NCBI GenBank assembly: GCA_020248985.1 | Contig: JADCGL010000016.1 | Span: forward strand, 32,559-96,558 | Source of the DNA: Telmatospirillum sp. | GTDB lineage: Bacteria; Pseudomonadota; Alphaproteobacteria; CACIAM-22H2 | DNA length: 64,000 nucleotides | Reading direction: 5' to 3' | In this document: piece after piece, positions 1-7,803 of the stretch | Numbering within the stretch: the first letter of the stretch is position 1 | Layout of the letters: every line of letters starts with the position of its first letter | Notes under the pieces: model-generated | What the model was told of the DNA's origin: nothing | Database searches by the model: none | What the model saw: the letters and a program-made list of their open reading frames with translations, nothing else | Position numbers and translations under genes: made by a program

Positions 1-506
1 GGTCCAGGTGCCGGCGGCGTCGGCACGACGTTTCGCACGTTCTCGGGGCGTGCCGTCTCCGGGATCACCAGACGCTGGCCGACGCGGATCGTATAAGGCG
101 GCTCGATGCCGTTCACGCGCACAAGCTCGCGCATCGGCACGCTGTAGCGCTGCGCCAATTGCGACACCGTGTCGCCGCTGCGCACCTCGTGCACATTCAC
201 GTTCGGGATCGACAGGCGCGTGCCGGGCTCGAGCGCGTAAGGCGGATTGAGGCGGTTGGCGTCGATCAATGCGCGCGTCGGCACGCCCGCCCTGCGGGCG
301 ACAGTGAAAAGCGTATCGCCTTCGCGCACGATGTAGGTCGAGCCTGGGGCGATGGGTGCTGCAGCAGCGGCAATGCGCGCGGCATTTGCCGCTGGCGGCT
401 GCGCGGAGCCGATCGTGACGGGAGCCGGCGGACCGCTGCGCGCGCACGCTGCAAGTGCGGCAATTGCCGCACCGCAAACAAAGATCCGAAACGAACGCGC
501 CGGCAC
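1..506 (-). CDS. LysM-repeat lipoprotein, NlpD/M23-type murein hydrolase activator (N-terminal part; runs off the window)
   Basis: Only the first 168 or so residues lie in the window. The GTG start at 506 is chosen because AGGAGG stands four bases before it. A hydrophobic signal segment ends in a lipobox LAAC with Cys21, so the protein is probably lipid-anchored. Two LysM modules follow (about residues 51-95 and 98-145, each with a GDT motif and a closing IP), which bind peptidoglycan glycan chains. A Pro-rich linker reaches the window edge. The M23 (LytM) peptidase domain usual for NlpD-like proteins would lie outside, so the assignment rests on LysM, lipobox and position after surE-pcm, the usual place of nlpD. 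It is probably co-transcribed with pcm. Confidence 0.8.
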   Translation of the reverse strand, partial: MPARSFRIFVCGAAIAALAACARSGPPAPVTIGSAQPPAANAARIAAAAAPIAPGSTYIVREGDTLFTVARRAGVPTRALIDANRLNPPYALEPGTRLSIPNVNVHEVRSGDTVSQLAQRYSVPMRELVRVNGIEPPYTIRVGQRLVIPETARPENVRNVVPTPPAPG

Positions 507-520
507 GGGGCCTCCTGCCC

Positions 521-1156
521 TTACGTCGGCAATCCTGCCACCATCGGCACGAATCGCACGGCGTCGAGTTCCTCGATGGTGGCACGGCCATCGATTTTGC
601 GCACGCGGATCAGGCTTTGCGTGCGTTTCTCGCGCCCGACGGGCAAGACCATCACGCCGCCTTCGGCGAGCTGGTCGATCAAAGTATTGGGGATTTCGCT
701 GGGAGCAGCGGTCACGATGATGCGCTCGAACGGCGCTTGCCCGGCCCACCCCTGCCAGCCGTCGCCGAACTTGGTCGTGACGTTGTGGATGCGCAGCGCT
801 TTGAAGCGCGCTTCGGCTTCCTGCATCAGCTCGCGATGGCGCTCGATCGTGTAGACGCGGCGCACCATGCGCGCGAGCACGCAGGTCTGATAGCCCGAGC
901 CCGTGCCGATTTCGAGCACCTTCATGCGCGGGCCCGCTTCGAGCGCTTGGCTCATCAGCCCCACGACCGACGGGCGCGACAGGGTCTGCGCGTGCCCGAT
1001 CGGCAGCGCGGCGTCTTCGTAAGCGCGGTCGCGGAACGTGGGGGGCACAAAAGCTTCGCGCGGCACGCGTTCGATCGCCGAGAGCACGGCCGTGTCGCCG
1101 ATCCCGGCGGCGCGCAGATCCATCAGCAGGCGGATGCGATGGTTGGGCGTGCTCAT
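521..1156 (-). CDS. pcm: Protein-L-isoaspartate O-methyltransferase
   Basis: Cytosolic SAM-dependent repair enzyme that methylates L-isoaspartyl residues in damaged proteins so that they can revert to aspartate. The 211-residue product has the family's usual length. The N-terminal half holds the PCMT-specific segment with VPREAFVP and ALPIGHAQTLSRP (about residues 31-62). The SAM-binding motif I is VLEIGTGSGYQT at about 80-91, followed by GDGWQGW near 131-137. The ATG at 1156 overlaps the surE stop by four bases (ATGA), which suggests translational coupling. The surE-pcm-nlpD order is a classical stationary-phase and repair neighbourhood. Confidence 0.95.
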   Translation of the reverse strand: MSTPNHRIRLLMDLRAAGIGDTAVLSAIERVPREAFVPPTFRDRAYEDAALPIGHAQTLSRPSVVGLMSQALEAGPRMKVLEIGTGSGYQTCVLARMVRRVYTIERHRELMQEAEARFKALRIHNVTTKFGDGWQGWAGQAPFERIIVTAAPSEIPNTLIDQLAEGGVMVLPVGREKRTQSLIRVRKIDGRATIEELDAVRFVPMVAGLPT

Positions 1157-1944
1157 GCGGCGTCCCCGAATTGGCGCGCCAGCGTCTTGAAGGTCGCGCG
1201 ATGGGTAAGGTCGAGATGCAGGGGCGTAACCGTGTTGTAGCCGCGGTCGGTCGCCCAAATGTCGGTACCCTTGCGCTCGTCGTGGCCCCGCACGGCCGCC
1301 CCGATCCAGTAGTAGGCCTGGCCGCGCGGATCGGTGTTGCGCACGATGTCGTCCGACGTTTTGTAGCGCCCTTGCGCGGCGCGCACGGTGCCGCGCACCT
1401 TGGCGTGCGGCACGTCCGGGAAATTGACGTTCATCAGCACGTTCTCGGGCCAGCCCACGTAAGCAAGCTTTTTCACGATGCCGCCTGCAAAATGTTCGGC
1501 CGTCTTCCATTTGATCGGATGCGGGCCTGCCACGACTTGCGACATTGCGATCGCGGGCACGCCCAGAATGGTGGCCTCCATCGCCGCCGCAATGGTGCCG
1601 GAATAGGTCACGTCGTCGGCGAGATTGCCGCCGCGATTGATGCCCGACAGGCACAGCGTCGGCGGCTTGTCGCGCATGATCTCTTGCAGTGCGAGCATCA
1701 CGCTGTCGGTCGGCGTGCCGTCGACGGCAAAGCGTTTTGGCCCGAGTTTGCGCACCCGCAACGGGCGCCGGATCGTCAGCGAATGGCTGACCGCACTTTG
1801 CTCGGTCTCGGGTGCCACGACCCAGACATCCGGGCAAAGTTTGCGCGCGATTTTCTCGAGCAAGGCAATGCCGGCTGCATCGATCCCGTCGTCGTTGCAG
1901 ACGAGGATCCGCGCTTTTGCAAGGTCGATGGGCTTGCCGAACAT
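1153..1944 (-). CDS. surE: 5'/3'-nucleotidase SurE
   Basis: Metal-dependent survival protein that removes phosphate from nucleoside monophosphates. The product is 263 residues. The metal site is visible as CNDDGI (Asp18, Asp19), with EQSAVSHSLT at about 47-56 and SGINRGGN near 99-106 supplying the Ser and Asn ligands. A longer reading from 1980 is possible, but ATG 1944 is preferred: it has AAGGA seven bases upstream and starts at the usual distance from the NDDG motif. Its stop overlaps the start of pcm. In many alphaproteobacteria serS lies directly upstream; here tatC does. Confidence 0.95.
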   Translation of the reverse strand: MFGKPIDLAKARILVCNDDGIDAAGIALLEKIARKLCPDVWVVAPETEQSAVSHSLTIRRPLRVRKLGPKRFAVDGTPTDSVMLALQEIMRDKPPTLCLSGINRGGNLADDVTYSGTIAAAMEATILGVPAIAMSQVVAGPHPIKWKTAEHFAGGIVKKLAYVGWPENVLMNVNFPDVPHAKVRGTVRAAQGRYKTSDDIVRNTDPRGQAYYWIGAAVRGHDERKGTDIWATDRGYNTVTPLHLDLTHRATFKTLARQFGDAA

Positions 1945-2075
1945 CCAGATCCTTGACAACCCGTTGGCCGCACGGCGCAAAATCGCGAATCGCGCGACGA
2001 ATCGAGTGCAACCGTTATACGGGCGCCCCGAGTCGGGTGTCCACAGATCGGCAATTTACGTTTGGATCTAGAGGT

Positions 2076-2978
2076 TTAACGAGACGCGTTGAAATCGGTC
2101 TCGGGCACGCCCGCCACAACCGCGACGGCATTGGTCGAAGCCGTCGCCGCCGGAGCCGCCGCTGCGGGTGAAGCTGCTGTGGAACTTGCGGCTGGGGTCT
2201 CGTCCGTCTCGGTTTCAGCCTCGGCGCGTTTCTTCTCGATCACATAGCCGATCCAGATCGACGCCTCGTAGAGCAGGTACATCGGGACTGCGAGCGACAA
2301 TTGGCTGAACACGTCGGGCGGTGTGACCACGCCCGCAAACGCAACGACGCCGACCACGGCATAGCGCCGCTTCTGCGCCAAGGTTTTGGCCGACAGGATG
2401 CCGACGCGCACCAGCAAAAGCAGCAACACGGGCAGCTGGAAGCTGATGCCGAAGGCCAAGATCAGCGTCATGACGAGCGACAGATACTCGCTCATCTTGG
2501 CTTCGAGCTGGATCGGCAATGCGCCCTCGCCCGCCGGCATTTCGAACGAGGCGAAGAACTTCATCGCGACGGGCAGCACGCCGTAATAGAGCAGCGTTGC
2601 GCCCAGCGTGAACATGACCGGCGTTGCGACCAGGAACGGCAGGAACGCGTTTCGTTCGTGCTTGTAAAGGCCGGGCGCGACGAACTTCCACAGCTGGTTC
2701 GCGATGATCGGGAACGAGAGGCAGATGCCCGCGAAAAACGCGACCTTGATATAGGTGAAAAACGCCTCGGTCGGTGCCGTGAAGATCATGCGGCGGCCGG
2801 CCTGGCCCTCGAACACATGGTTGAGCGGCTGGACGAGGAAGTTGAAGATCGGCTGGTGGAACTGGTAGGCGACGATGAAGGCCACGAAGAACGCCACGAT
2901 CGAATAGAGCAGCCGCTGGCGCAGCTCGATCAGATGCTCCATCAGCGGCATTTTTTTGTCGTCGATATCTTCGGCCAC
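2076..2978 (-). CDS. tatC: Sec-independent (Tat) protein translocase subunit TatC
   Basis: Polytopic inner-membrane receptor of the twin-arginine pathway, which recognises RR signal peptides and builds the translocon with TatA and TatB. At 300 residues it is slightly longer than usual because of an Ala/Thr/Glu-rich tail after about residue 250. Six membrane segments can be followed. Family hallmarks include MPLMEHLIELRQRL at the N terminus, FTAPTEAFFTYIK in the first periplasmic loop, FVAPGLYKHER, and GVVTPPDVFSQ before the last segments. It follows tatB by six bases, so tatA-tatB-tatC is one operon on the minus strand. Confidence 0.97.
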   Translation of the reverse strand: MAEDIDDKKMPLMEHLIELRQRLLYSIVAFFVAFIVAYQFHQPIFNFLVQPLNHVFEGQAGRRMIFTAPTEAFFTYIKVAFFAGICLSFPIIANQLWKFVAPGLYKHERNAFLPFLVATPVMFTLGATLLYYGVLPVAMKFFASFEMPAGEGALPIQLEAKMSEYLSLVMTLILAFGISFQLPVLLLLLVRVGILSAKTLAQKRRYAVVGVVAFAGVVTPPDVFSQLSLAVPMYLLYEASIWIGYVIEKKRAEAETETDETPAASSTAASPAAAAPAATASTNAVAVVAGVPETDFNASR

Positions 2979-2984
2979 GGCGGA

Positions 2985-3443
2985 CTATGCGCTTTGTTTG
3001 GAGGCTTCGGGCAGCGGCGCAATCGGCGCGGGCGCTCCGGCATCTTGCGTCTTGGGCGCTTCGGCAAGCGCCGCCGGTGCCGGCAATTCCGGTGCGGGCG
3101 GCAATGCCGATTCTGGTGTGGGTGCAGCCAAGGCCGGCGGCGGGGCCAGTGCCGTTTCGACCTGGGCTTTGAGTTCGCCCTTGGGATCGATCGTGTTCTG
3201 GATCGCCGTGCTGATGCCGCCGCTGGCGAGGCTCTGGGCCGACTGGACCTGCTTTTTGACCTCGTCGAGATCGGCTTCGCGGATCATGTCGTCGACATTG
3301 TTCTGGAACTCGCGCGCCATCGTGCGCGCTTTGCCGACCCAATGGCCAAGTGCCCGCAACGCGCCCGGCAGTTCCTTGGGACCAATGAAAATCACGGCGA
3401 CCGTTCCGATCACCACGATTTCGCCCCAGCTCAGATCCAGCAT
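2985..3443 (-). CDS. tatB: Sec-independent (Tat) protein translocase subunit TatB
   Basis: Membrane partner of TatC in the twin-arginine receptor complex. The 152-residue protein begins MLDLSWGEIVVIG, forms one N-terminal membrane helix, then the hinge FIGPKELPGALRALG and an amphipathic helix. The remainder is an Ala/Pro-rich soluble tail. The Glu8 of the helix and the GPKELP hinge separate TatB from TatA, whose hinge is [11 protein letters not shown]. It lies between tatA (43-base gap) and tatC (6-base gap). Confidence 0.95.
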   Translation of the reverse strand: MLDLSWGEIVVIGTVAVIFIGPKELPGALRALGHWVGKARTMAREFQNNVDDMIREADLDEVKKQVQSAQSLASGGISTAIQNTIDPKGELKAQVETALAPPPALAAPTPESALPPAPELPAPAALAEAPKTQDAGAPAPIAPLPEASKQSA

Positions 3444-3486
3444 GTCGCCCCCGCGCGCCGGCAGTTCGGCCGATCGCCTGCCCGGC

Positions 3487-3726
3487 TCAAACCTTCGGCT
3501 TTTCGGCGGTCGTTGCCGAAACCGAAGGGGCGGCCGTGACTTGAGCGGTCTGGCCCGTTGCGGCAGCGGCCGTCTCGGCCGGGGCTTCGTCGTCCTTCAT
3601 GCCCTTTTTGAAGGCTTTGATGCCCGACGCCATGTCGCCCATCAGCTTCGGGATCTTGCCCGCGCCGAACAGCAGCAACACGACCACGAGCAGGATCAGC
3701 CAATGCCAAATGCTTGTCATACCCAT
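3487..3726 (-). CDS. tatA: Sec-independent (Tat) protein translocase subunit TatA
   Basis: Pore-forming subunit of the twin-arginine system: a short 79-residue protein with one membrane helix ([17 protein letters not shown]), the hinge [10 protein letters not shown] and an amphipathic helix, then an acidic/Ala-rich tail. The start at 3726 is preferred because GGGAG stands eight bases before it and it gives the usual N terminus just before SIWHW. An in-frame ATG at 3741 would add five residues but has no clear ribosome-binding site. It is the first gene of tatABC, 123 bases after an ABC ATPase gene that separates it from scpB. Confidence 0.95.
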   Translation of the reverse strand: MGMTSIWHWLILLVVVLLLFGAGKIPKLMGDMASGIKAFKKGMKDDEAPAETAAAATGQTAQVTAAPSVSATTAEKPKV

Positions 3727-3849
3727 CGAAAACGCTCCCATGATGTCAGCGCCCAACTGCGCTTTGCCGCAGCATCGGGCCAAATTCGGGCCGGAGTGTG
3801 GCAGACCCTTGCGTCTGCCGCAACCGATCCGGCGTGCGGTCGCAATTGC

Positions 3850-4932
3850 TTACATGGTGTCGTGCATCTCGAAAACAAAGACTTGTCCGGGATCGATTTC
3901 AATACCGACCACATCGCCCTCGGGCGGCAGGAAGCGGCCGGGGGCCCGCGCATGCAGATGCTGGTGGTCCTCGGCATCCTCCGGCCCCGCCGCCCCCAGA
4001 CACAGATGGATCCACGACGAACGCCCAAGCAAGCGGGCCGCCAAAACCTTGGCCGGCGCTCCCGCCTCGGCCGACGGCGACAGGCGAATGCCCTCGGGCC
4101 GAACCAGAATGCAGACAGAAGTGCCGTCGGCAAAACCGCTTGCTGCAACCGGCCCCAACGGCGTGCTCGCAAAACCGCCGGCAACGACCGCGCGATATTC
4201 GTTGGTCTGGCCGAAAAACCGCGCCACGAAGGCGCTGGCGGGGGCGGCGTAGACGCGCTCGGGGGTTGCGTCCTGCTCGATGCGCCCGGCCTGCATGACT
4301 GCGACCCGGTCGGCCATGAACATCGCCTCTTCGGGGTCGTGTGTGACCATCAAGGTCGCTGCCCCGCTGCGCTTCAGCACATGCAGCGTATCGTCGCGGA
4401 TCGTCTCGCGCAGCCGCGCATCGAGGCCGGAAAACGGCTCGTCCATCAGCACCACGCGCGGCTTCGGCGCCAGCGCGCGGGCCAACGCCACGCGCTGCTG
4501 CTGCCCGCCCGATAGCGTATGCGGCCAGGCCTGCGCCTGCTCGGCCATGCCGACGGAGGCGAGGATTTCCGCCATGCGCGCTTTGCGGGCAGCGGCCGTC
4601 CACCCGGCAAGGCCGAACGCGACATTGTCGGCGACGTTCAGATGCGGAAACAGCGCGTAATCCTGGAAAACAAGGCCGATCCCGCGTTGTTCAGGCGGGA
4701 TGGCGGCCCCGGGCTCGGCGATCGGCACGCCGTCGAGCAGCACAGTGCCTTCCTGCAGCGTTTCGAGTCCGGCGGCAATGCGCAGCAGCGTGCTTTTGCC
4801 GCAGCCCGAGGGCCCCAACAGACACAGCAATTCGCCGGGCGCGACGGCCAGCGAAACGTCGGCCAATACGCGCTGCGCACCGAACCGATGCGACACGCCG
4901 CGCAATTGCAGACCGGGTTCCAAGCGCGACAT
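3850..4932 (-). CDS. ABC transporter ATP-binding protein, FbpC/PotA-like importer ATPase
   Basis: Cytoplasmic ATPase of an importer, 360 residues. Walker A is GPSGCGKST at about 40-48, the Q-loop Gln is in FQDYALFPHL near 90, the signature is LSGGQQQR at 140-147, Walker B is VVLMDEP at 160-166 and the switch His is in VTHDPEEA. A C-terminal TOBE-like region from about 240 places it in the iron(III)/sulfate/polyamine/molybdate importer group, and FbpC-type iron(III) import is the closest guess. No permease or binding-protein gene is adjacent, so the substrate cannot be told from context. It sits between scpB (11 bases away) and tatA, where many relatives have nothing. Confidence 0.88.
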   Translation of the reverse strand: MSRLEPGLQLRGVSHRFGAQRVLADVSLAVAPGELLCLLGPSGCGKSTLLRIAAGLETLQEGTVLLDGVPIAEPGAAIPPEQRGIGLVFQDYALFPHLNVADNVAFGLAGWTAAARKARMAEILASVGMAEQAQAWPHTLSGGQQQRVALARALAPKPRVVLMDEPFSGLDARLRETIRDDTLHVLKRSGAATLMVTHDPEEAMFMADRVAVMQAGRIEQDATPERVYAAPASAFVARFFGQTNEYRAVVAGGFASTPLGPVAASGFADGTSVCILVRPEGIRLSPSAEAGAPAKVLAARLLGRSSWIHLCLGAAGPEDAEDHQHLHARAPGRFLPPEGDVVGIEIDPGQVFVFEMHDTM

Positions 4933-4943
4933 TTCGCGGAAAA

Positions 4944-5852
4944 TTACGACCGCTCGGGCGGCGGCGGCGTCTCGGCCGCTGCTTCTTCGGGCGCTGCGGC
5001 CGCGGCCGTTTCGGGTTCCGGCACTTCGGGTTCGACGTCTTCGACTTCCATCTCGCGGTCGTCGATCGGGCCCGTCTCGGCTTCCGTCGCCTCGCCCATT
5101 TCGGGCACAACCGACAGGCCGCTGTCTTCGCTGTAGGCACTGACGGCGGGCCGGGTATCGAGCAAGCCCAGATCGCGCAGCTCTTTAAGGCCTGGCAGCG
5201 ATTTGATGCTGTCGAGCCCGAAATGCTCGAGGAAGCGGTCTGTGACCGCGTAAGTCACCGGGCGGCCCGGCGTTTCGCGATTGCCCTTGGGGCCGACAAA
5301 TTCGGCTTCCATCAACACTTCGAGCGTTCCCTTCGACAAAGCAACGCCGCGAATTTCTTCTATTTCCGAACGTGTTACCGGTCGATCTTCAGCTGTTTGA
5401 TAAGCAATGATCGCAAGCGTTTCGAGTGCGGCACGGCTCAATTTGCGCGTCTGGACCCGCTCGATCTTGAGACGGTCGGCAATGTCCGCGGCGGTGCGGA
5501 ATGCGACCTTGCCCGCGATGCGCACAAGATTGACGCCGCGCGGGGCGTAATACGCCTCGAGTTCGGCCAGGATCGCTTTGACGTCCACGCTCTTGGGCAA
5601 GCGCTTGGCGATCTCGCGCACCGTCAAAGCTTCGGCGGACGCAAAGATAAGCGCTTCGACCACGCGCAAAGCCTGGGCGTGCATCTCCTCAGGCGGCAAT
5701 TCGTCGGCCGCAAAAGCCGCATCGGGGGCTGCCTCGCCTTCGGCCGAAACAGGCGTCTCGATCGCTTCGGCGGATTCGGACGTTTCGACAGCTTCCGGAG
5801 TTTCGGGAACTTCCGGTTCTTCGATTTGGGCTTGATTGGTCGAGGCGGTCAT
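4944..5852 (-). CDS. scpB: Segregation and condensation protein B (SMC-ScpAB)
   Basis: Dimeric winged-helix protein that joins ScpA and Smc in the bacterial condensin, needed for chromosome compaction and segregation. The 302-residue product has a disordered acidic N terminus (about residues 1-55), two winged-helix domains (about 60-225, including ALETLAIIAYQ and ITRSEIEEIRGV-like VTRSEIEEIRGV), and a Glu/Ala/Pro-rich C-terminal tail. Both tails make it longer than the roughly 200-residue Gram-positive form. The ATG at 5852 overlaps the scpA stop by four bases, so the two are translationally coupled. Confidence 0.95.
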   Translation of the reverse strand: MTASTNQAQIEEPEVPETPEAVETSESAEAIETPVSAEGEAAPDAAFAADELPPEEMHAQALRVVEALIFASAEALTVREIAKRLPKSVDVKAILAELEAYYAPRGVNLVRIAGKVAFRTAADIADRLKIERVQTRKLSRAALETLAIIAYQTAEDRPVTRSEIEEIRGVALSKGTLEVLMEAEFVGPKGNRETPGRPVTYAVTDRFLEHFGLDSIKSLPGLKELRDLGLLDTRPAVSAYSEDSGLSVVPEMGEATEAETGPIDDREMEVEDVEPEVPEPETAAAAAPEEAAAETPPPPERS

Positions 5853-6691
5853 TGCGGCGTCCTGTCGACGGGGAATTCGGCAATCGGGTTTTCCGGCGGC
5901 CGGCGCAGATAGATGGGACCGAACGTGCTGTCCTGGCGTATCTGCAGGCGGCCGGTGCGCACCAGCTCGAGCGTCGCGGACAAAGTGGCCGCTACATGCG
6001 AGCGGCCGACCGTGTCGTCGCGCAGATCGCTCGGCAAGAAGGACTGCAGCGTCGTCCAGTCCGGAATGTTCATGGTGCCGAGCATGGCCGACAGGCGCTC
6101 GATCGCGGCTTCCATCGTGTCGAGTTCGGTCGCAACGATGCGCAAAATCGGCTTGTCGACGCGTGTGCGGTACTCGGCATACGCGCGCAGGACTTCGACG
6201 AGTTTCACGTCCCACACTTCGGTCGTATCGACCGGCGTGCCTTCGGGCATGCCGCGCCCGAACACGTCGCGCCCCAACACGCCGCGCGCATAGAGGCGGG
6301 CCCCCGCCTCCTGCATCGCTTGCAGCCGCTGCAGCTGGTAGCGCAAAGCCGCTTCCATTTGGGCGGCCGTCGGCTCGGGTTCGGGCTCCTCAGGTGTGGG
6401 CGGCAGCAGCAATTTCGATTTGAGGAAAGCAAGCCAGGCCGCCATCACAAGGTAATCGGCGGCGATCTCGAGCCGCAGCCGGCGGGCGGCCGCGATATAG
6501 GCCAGATACTGCTCAGCCAGCGCCAAAATCGAAATGCGCGTAAGGTCGAGCTTCTGGTCGCGCGCCAAGCCCAGCAACAGATCGATCGGCCCGTCGTAAG
6601 CGCCGAGATTCAGCACAAACGTGCCGTCCTCGCGCACGACGGTGCGGCGTTCGGGATCCTGTTCGAAATCGGTTGCGGCCGGTTCAGTCAT
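5849..6691 (-). CDS. scpA: Segregation and condensation protein A (SMC-ScpAB kleisin)
   Basis: Kleisin subunit that bridges the Smc heads. The 280-residue sequence has the family N-terminal signature GAYDGPIDLLLGLARDQKLDL at its start region (about 30-50), then the segment that contacts Smc, ending with a C-terminal winged helix (about 220-265, LSATLELVRTGRLQIRQ). The ATG at 6691 follows a 262-base intergenic region rather than nagZ, which usually precedes scpA in alphaproteobacteria. It is probably the first gene of the scpAB transcript. Confidence 0.95.
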   Translation of the reverse strand: MTEPAATDFEQDPERRTVVREDGTFVLNLGAYDGPIDLLLGLARDQKLDLTRISILALAEQYLAYIAAARRLRLEIAADYLVMAAWLAFLKSKLLLPPTPEEPEPEPTAAQMEAALRYQLQRLQAMQEAGARLYARGVLGRDVFGRGMPEGTPVDTTEVWDVKLVEVLRAYAEYRTRVDKPILRIVATELDTMEAAIERLSAMLGTMNIPDWTTLQSFLPSDLRDDTVGRSHVAATLSATLELVRTGRLQIRQDSTFGPIYLRRPPENPIAEFPVDRTPQ

Positions 6692-6872
6692 AAAAAATTC
6701 CTGGCTTTCGTTTTCGTTTCAAGAAGTTGCCAGGCGATCCTTCAGTGTTGCATTGGCTTGCAAAAGGCCTGCGAAGCCGTTGAGGGCATCTTTCGCTTGG
6801 TTTTGCCGATGCGACTCGAGAAAACCAGCTGTTTTTGGATACAGCATGCCTCGGTATGACGGAAGCATGACC

Positions 6873-6881
6873 TTATCCACA
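6873..6881 (+). promoter_or_regulatory. Perfect DnaA box (TTATCCACA)
   Basis: TTATCCACA matches the strong DnaA-binding consensus TTATNCACA exactly. It lies in the intergenic region between scpA and the CBS-BON gene, 20 bases from the AT-rich block. A single box can mark a DnaA-regulated promoter as well as part of an origin. Confidence 0.5.
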
Positions 6882-6900
6882 GGTTGGGACAGGCCTCACA

Positions 6901-6953
6901 ATTTACATTGAGTTATAATTTTAATTAATTGATTCTTTTTATGTTTTTAGTCG
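6901..6953. other. Strongly AT-rich block (about 83 percent A+T)
   Basis: 44 of 53 bases are A or T, including TTAATTAATT. The block lies directly after the stop codon of the CBS-BON gene. It could be an unwinding element beside the DnaA box, a UP-element-like promoter part for scpA, or the 3' end of the CBS transcript. It has no GC-rich stem, so it is not a classical terminator. Confidence 0.45.
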
Positions 6954-7700
6954 TTATTTCTTCCGCCCGATCGGAATCGGTATGGCATGCATGAGCGCAG
7001 TCGCAGCTTTGTCGATATGAAGTTCGGTATCATCGACGCGACGAATACCGGGAACCGCTTCGGCCATGGCGCGCAATGCATCGCGCTGGGCGATCGAGGC
7101 GACGATCCCTGCGAACTTCACGATGCCCTCGCGAACCGTCAAGCTGACCAATGTTGCACCGGCCCAGCTCTCCTTGCCCATACGTTTGCGGATTTCGCCC
7201 AATGCCTCGACGTCGCTGAGCCCCTTTTCGACAGCTGCTTTGCTCGCAATACGGACCAAAGCGGTCAACAGGTCGGCACGCGCGACAACCCCAACGACGC
7301 GCCCATTCTCGACGACCGGAACGCGCTTGATTTTGTGCTGATCCATCAGCGAAACGACGCTCGAAAGCGGCGTCTTCGGTTCGACGCTGACGACATTGCG
7401 CGTCATGGCGTCCGATACGCGACGCCCAAAAGCCCTGGCATAATCGCGCGCCATGTCCCGGTCGCGCGTAATGAGGTTGAGCCACCACGAGCCTTTCTTG
7501 CGCGAGCCCAACTCGATCCGGTGCACAAGATCGCCCTCGCTGCAGATGCCGAGCAGTCGGCGCTTACGGTCGAGCACAAGCAATGCGCTTACCTTGCGCT
7601 TCAGCATAAGATTGGCGGCGATCTGCACATTGACATCAGGGGAAATTGACACGAGCTTGGAACTCATGACGTCGCGCGCGGTAAGTTCTGCTTGCGCCAT
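6954..7700 (-). CDS. CBS-CBS-BON domain protein
   Basis: A 248-residue soluble protein with two CBS motifs (about 8-60 and 95-150) and a C-terminal BON domain (about 163-230, SLTVREGIVKFAGIVAS). CBS pairs bind adenosine nucleotides; BON domains bind membranes or other ligands. Similar proteins in alphaproteobacteria are often linked to stress or hypoxia, but the role of this one is unknown. The ATG at 7700 is chosen because GGAGG stands eight bases before it; two upstream in-frame ATGs lack this. A good promoter lies at 7729-7757. It and the next GST separate nagZ from scpA. Confidence 0.88.
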   Translation of the reverse strand: MAQAELTARDVMSSKLVSISPDVNVQIAANLMLKRKVSALLVLDRKRRLLGICSEGDLVHRIELGSRKKGSWWLNLITRDRDMARDYARAFGRRVSDAMTRNVVSVEPKTPLSSVVSLMDQHKIKRVPVVENGRVVGVVARADLLTALVRIASKAAVEKGLSDVEALGEIRKRMGKESWAGATLVSLTVREGIVKFAGIVASIAQRDALRAMAEAVPGIRRVDDTELHIDKAATALMHAIPIPIGRKK

Positions 7701-7728
7701 ATGTAAATCCTCCATGTTTTTCAGCAAT

Positions 7729-7757
7729 ATAATACAGAAAACGGAAGGCTCCGGCAA
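7729..7757 (-). promoter_or_regulatory. Sigma-70-type promoter for the CBS-BON gene
   Basis: On the minus strand the sequence reads TTGCCG (7757-7752), a 17-base spacer, then TATTAT (7734-7729). The -10 matches five of six consensus bases and the spacing is ideal. The predicted leader before the ATG at 7700 is about 22 bases and carries the GGAGG ribosome-binding site. Confidence 0.55.
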
Positions 7758-7803
7758 ACTTCAAATATAAACCCGCATTACGTCCATCTGCGTGGACACT
7801 TCC

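Larger units (their letters stand above)
6692..6953. other. Longest intergenic region, with a DnaA box and an AT-rich block
   Basis: No gene is supported here. The left part has ordinary GC content and should carry the scpA promoter. The right part holds a perfect DnaA box (6873-6881) and a 53-base block at 6901-6953 with only 9 G or C bases, in sharp contrast with the GC-rich surroundings. Two GANTC sites (CcrM methylation motif), GACTC near 6812 and GATTC near 6931, also lie here. Confidence 0.6.

Noticed and set aside
521..2011. A 496-codon minus-strand reading frame covering pcm and part of surE
   Set aside because: Only the last 211 codons are Pcm; the rest is an out-of-frame reading of surE without stops, common in GC-rich DNA.
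6692..6953. Full chromosomal origin
   Set aside because: Only one strong DnaA box is visible and no typical origin-flanking genes are present; reported only as an element worth checking.
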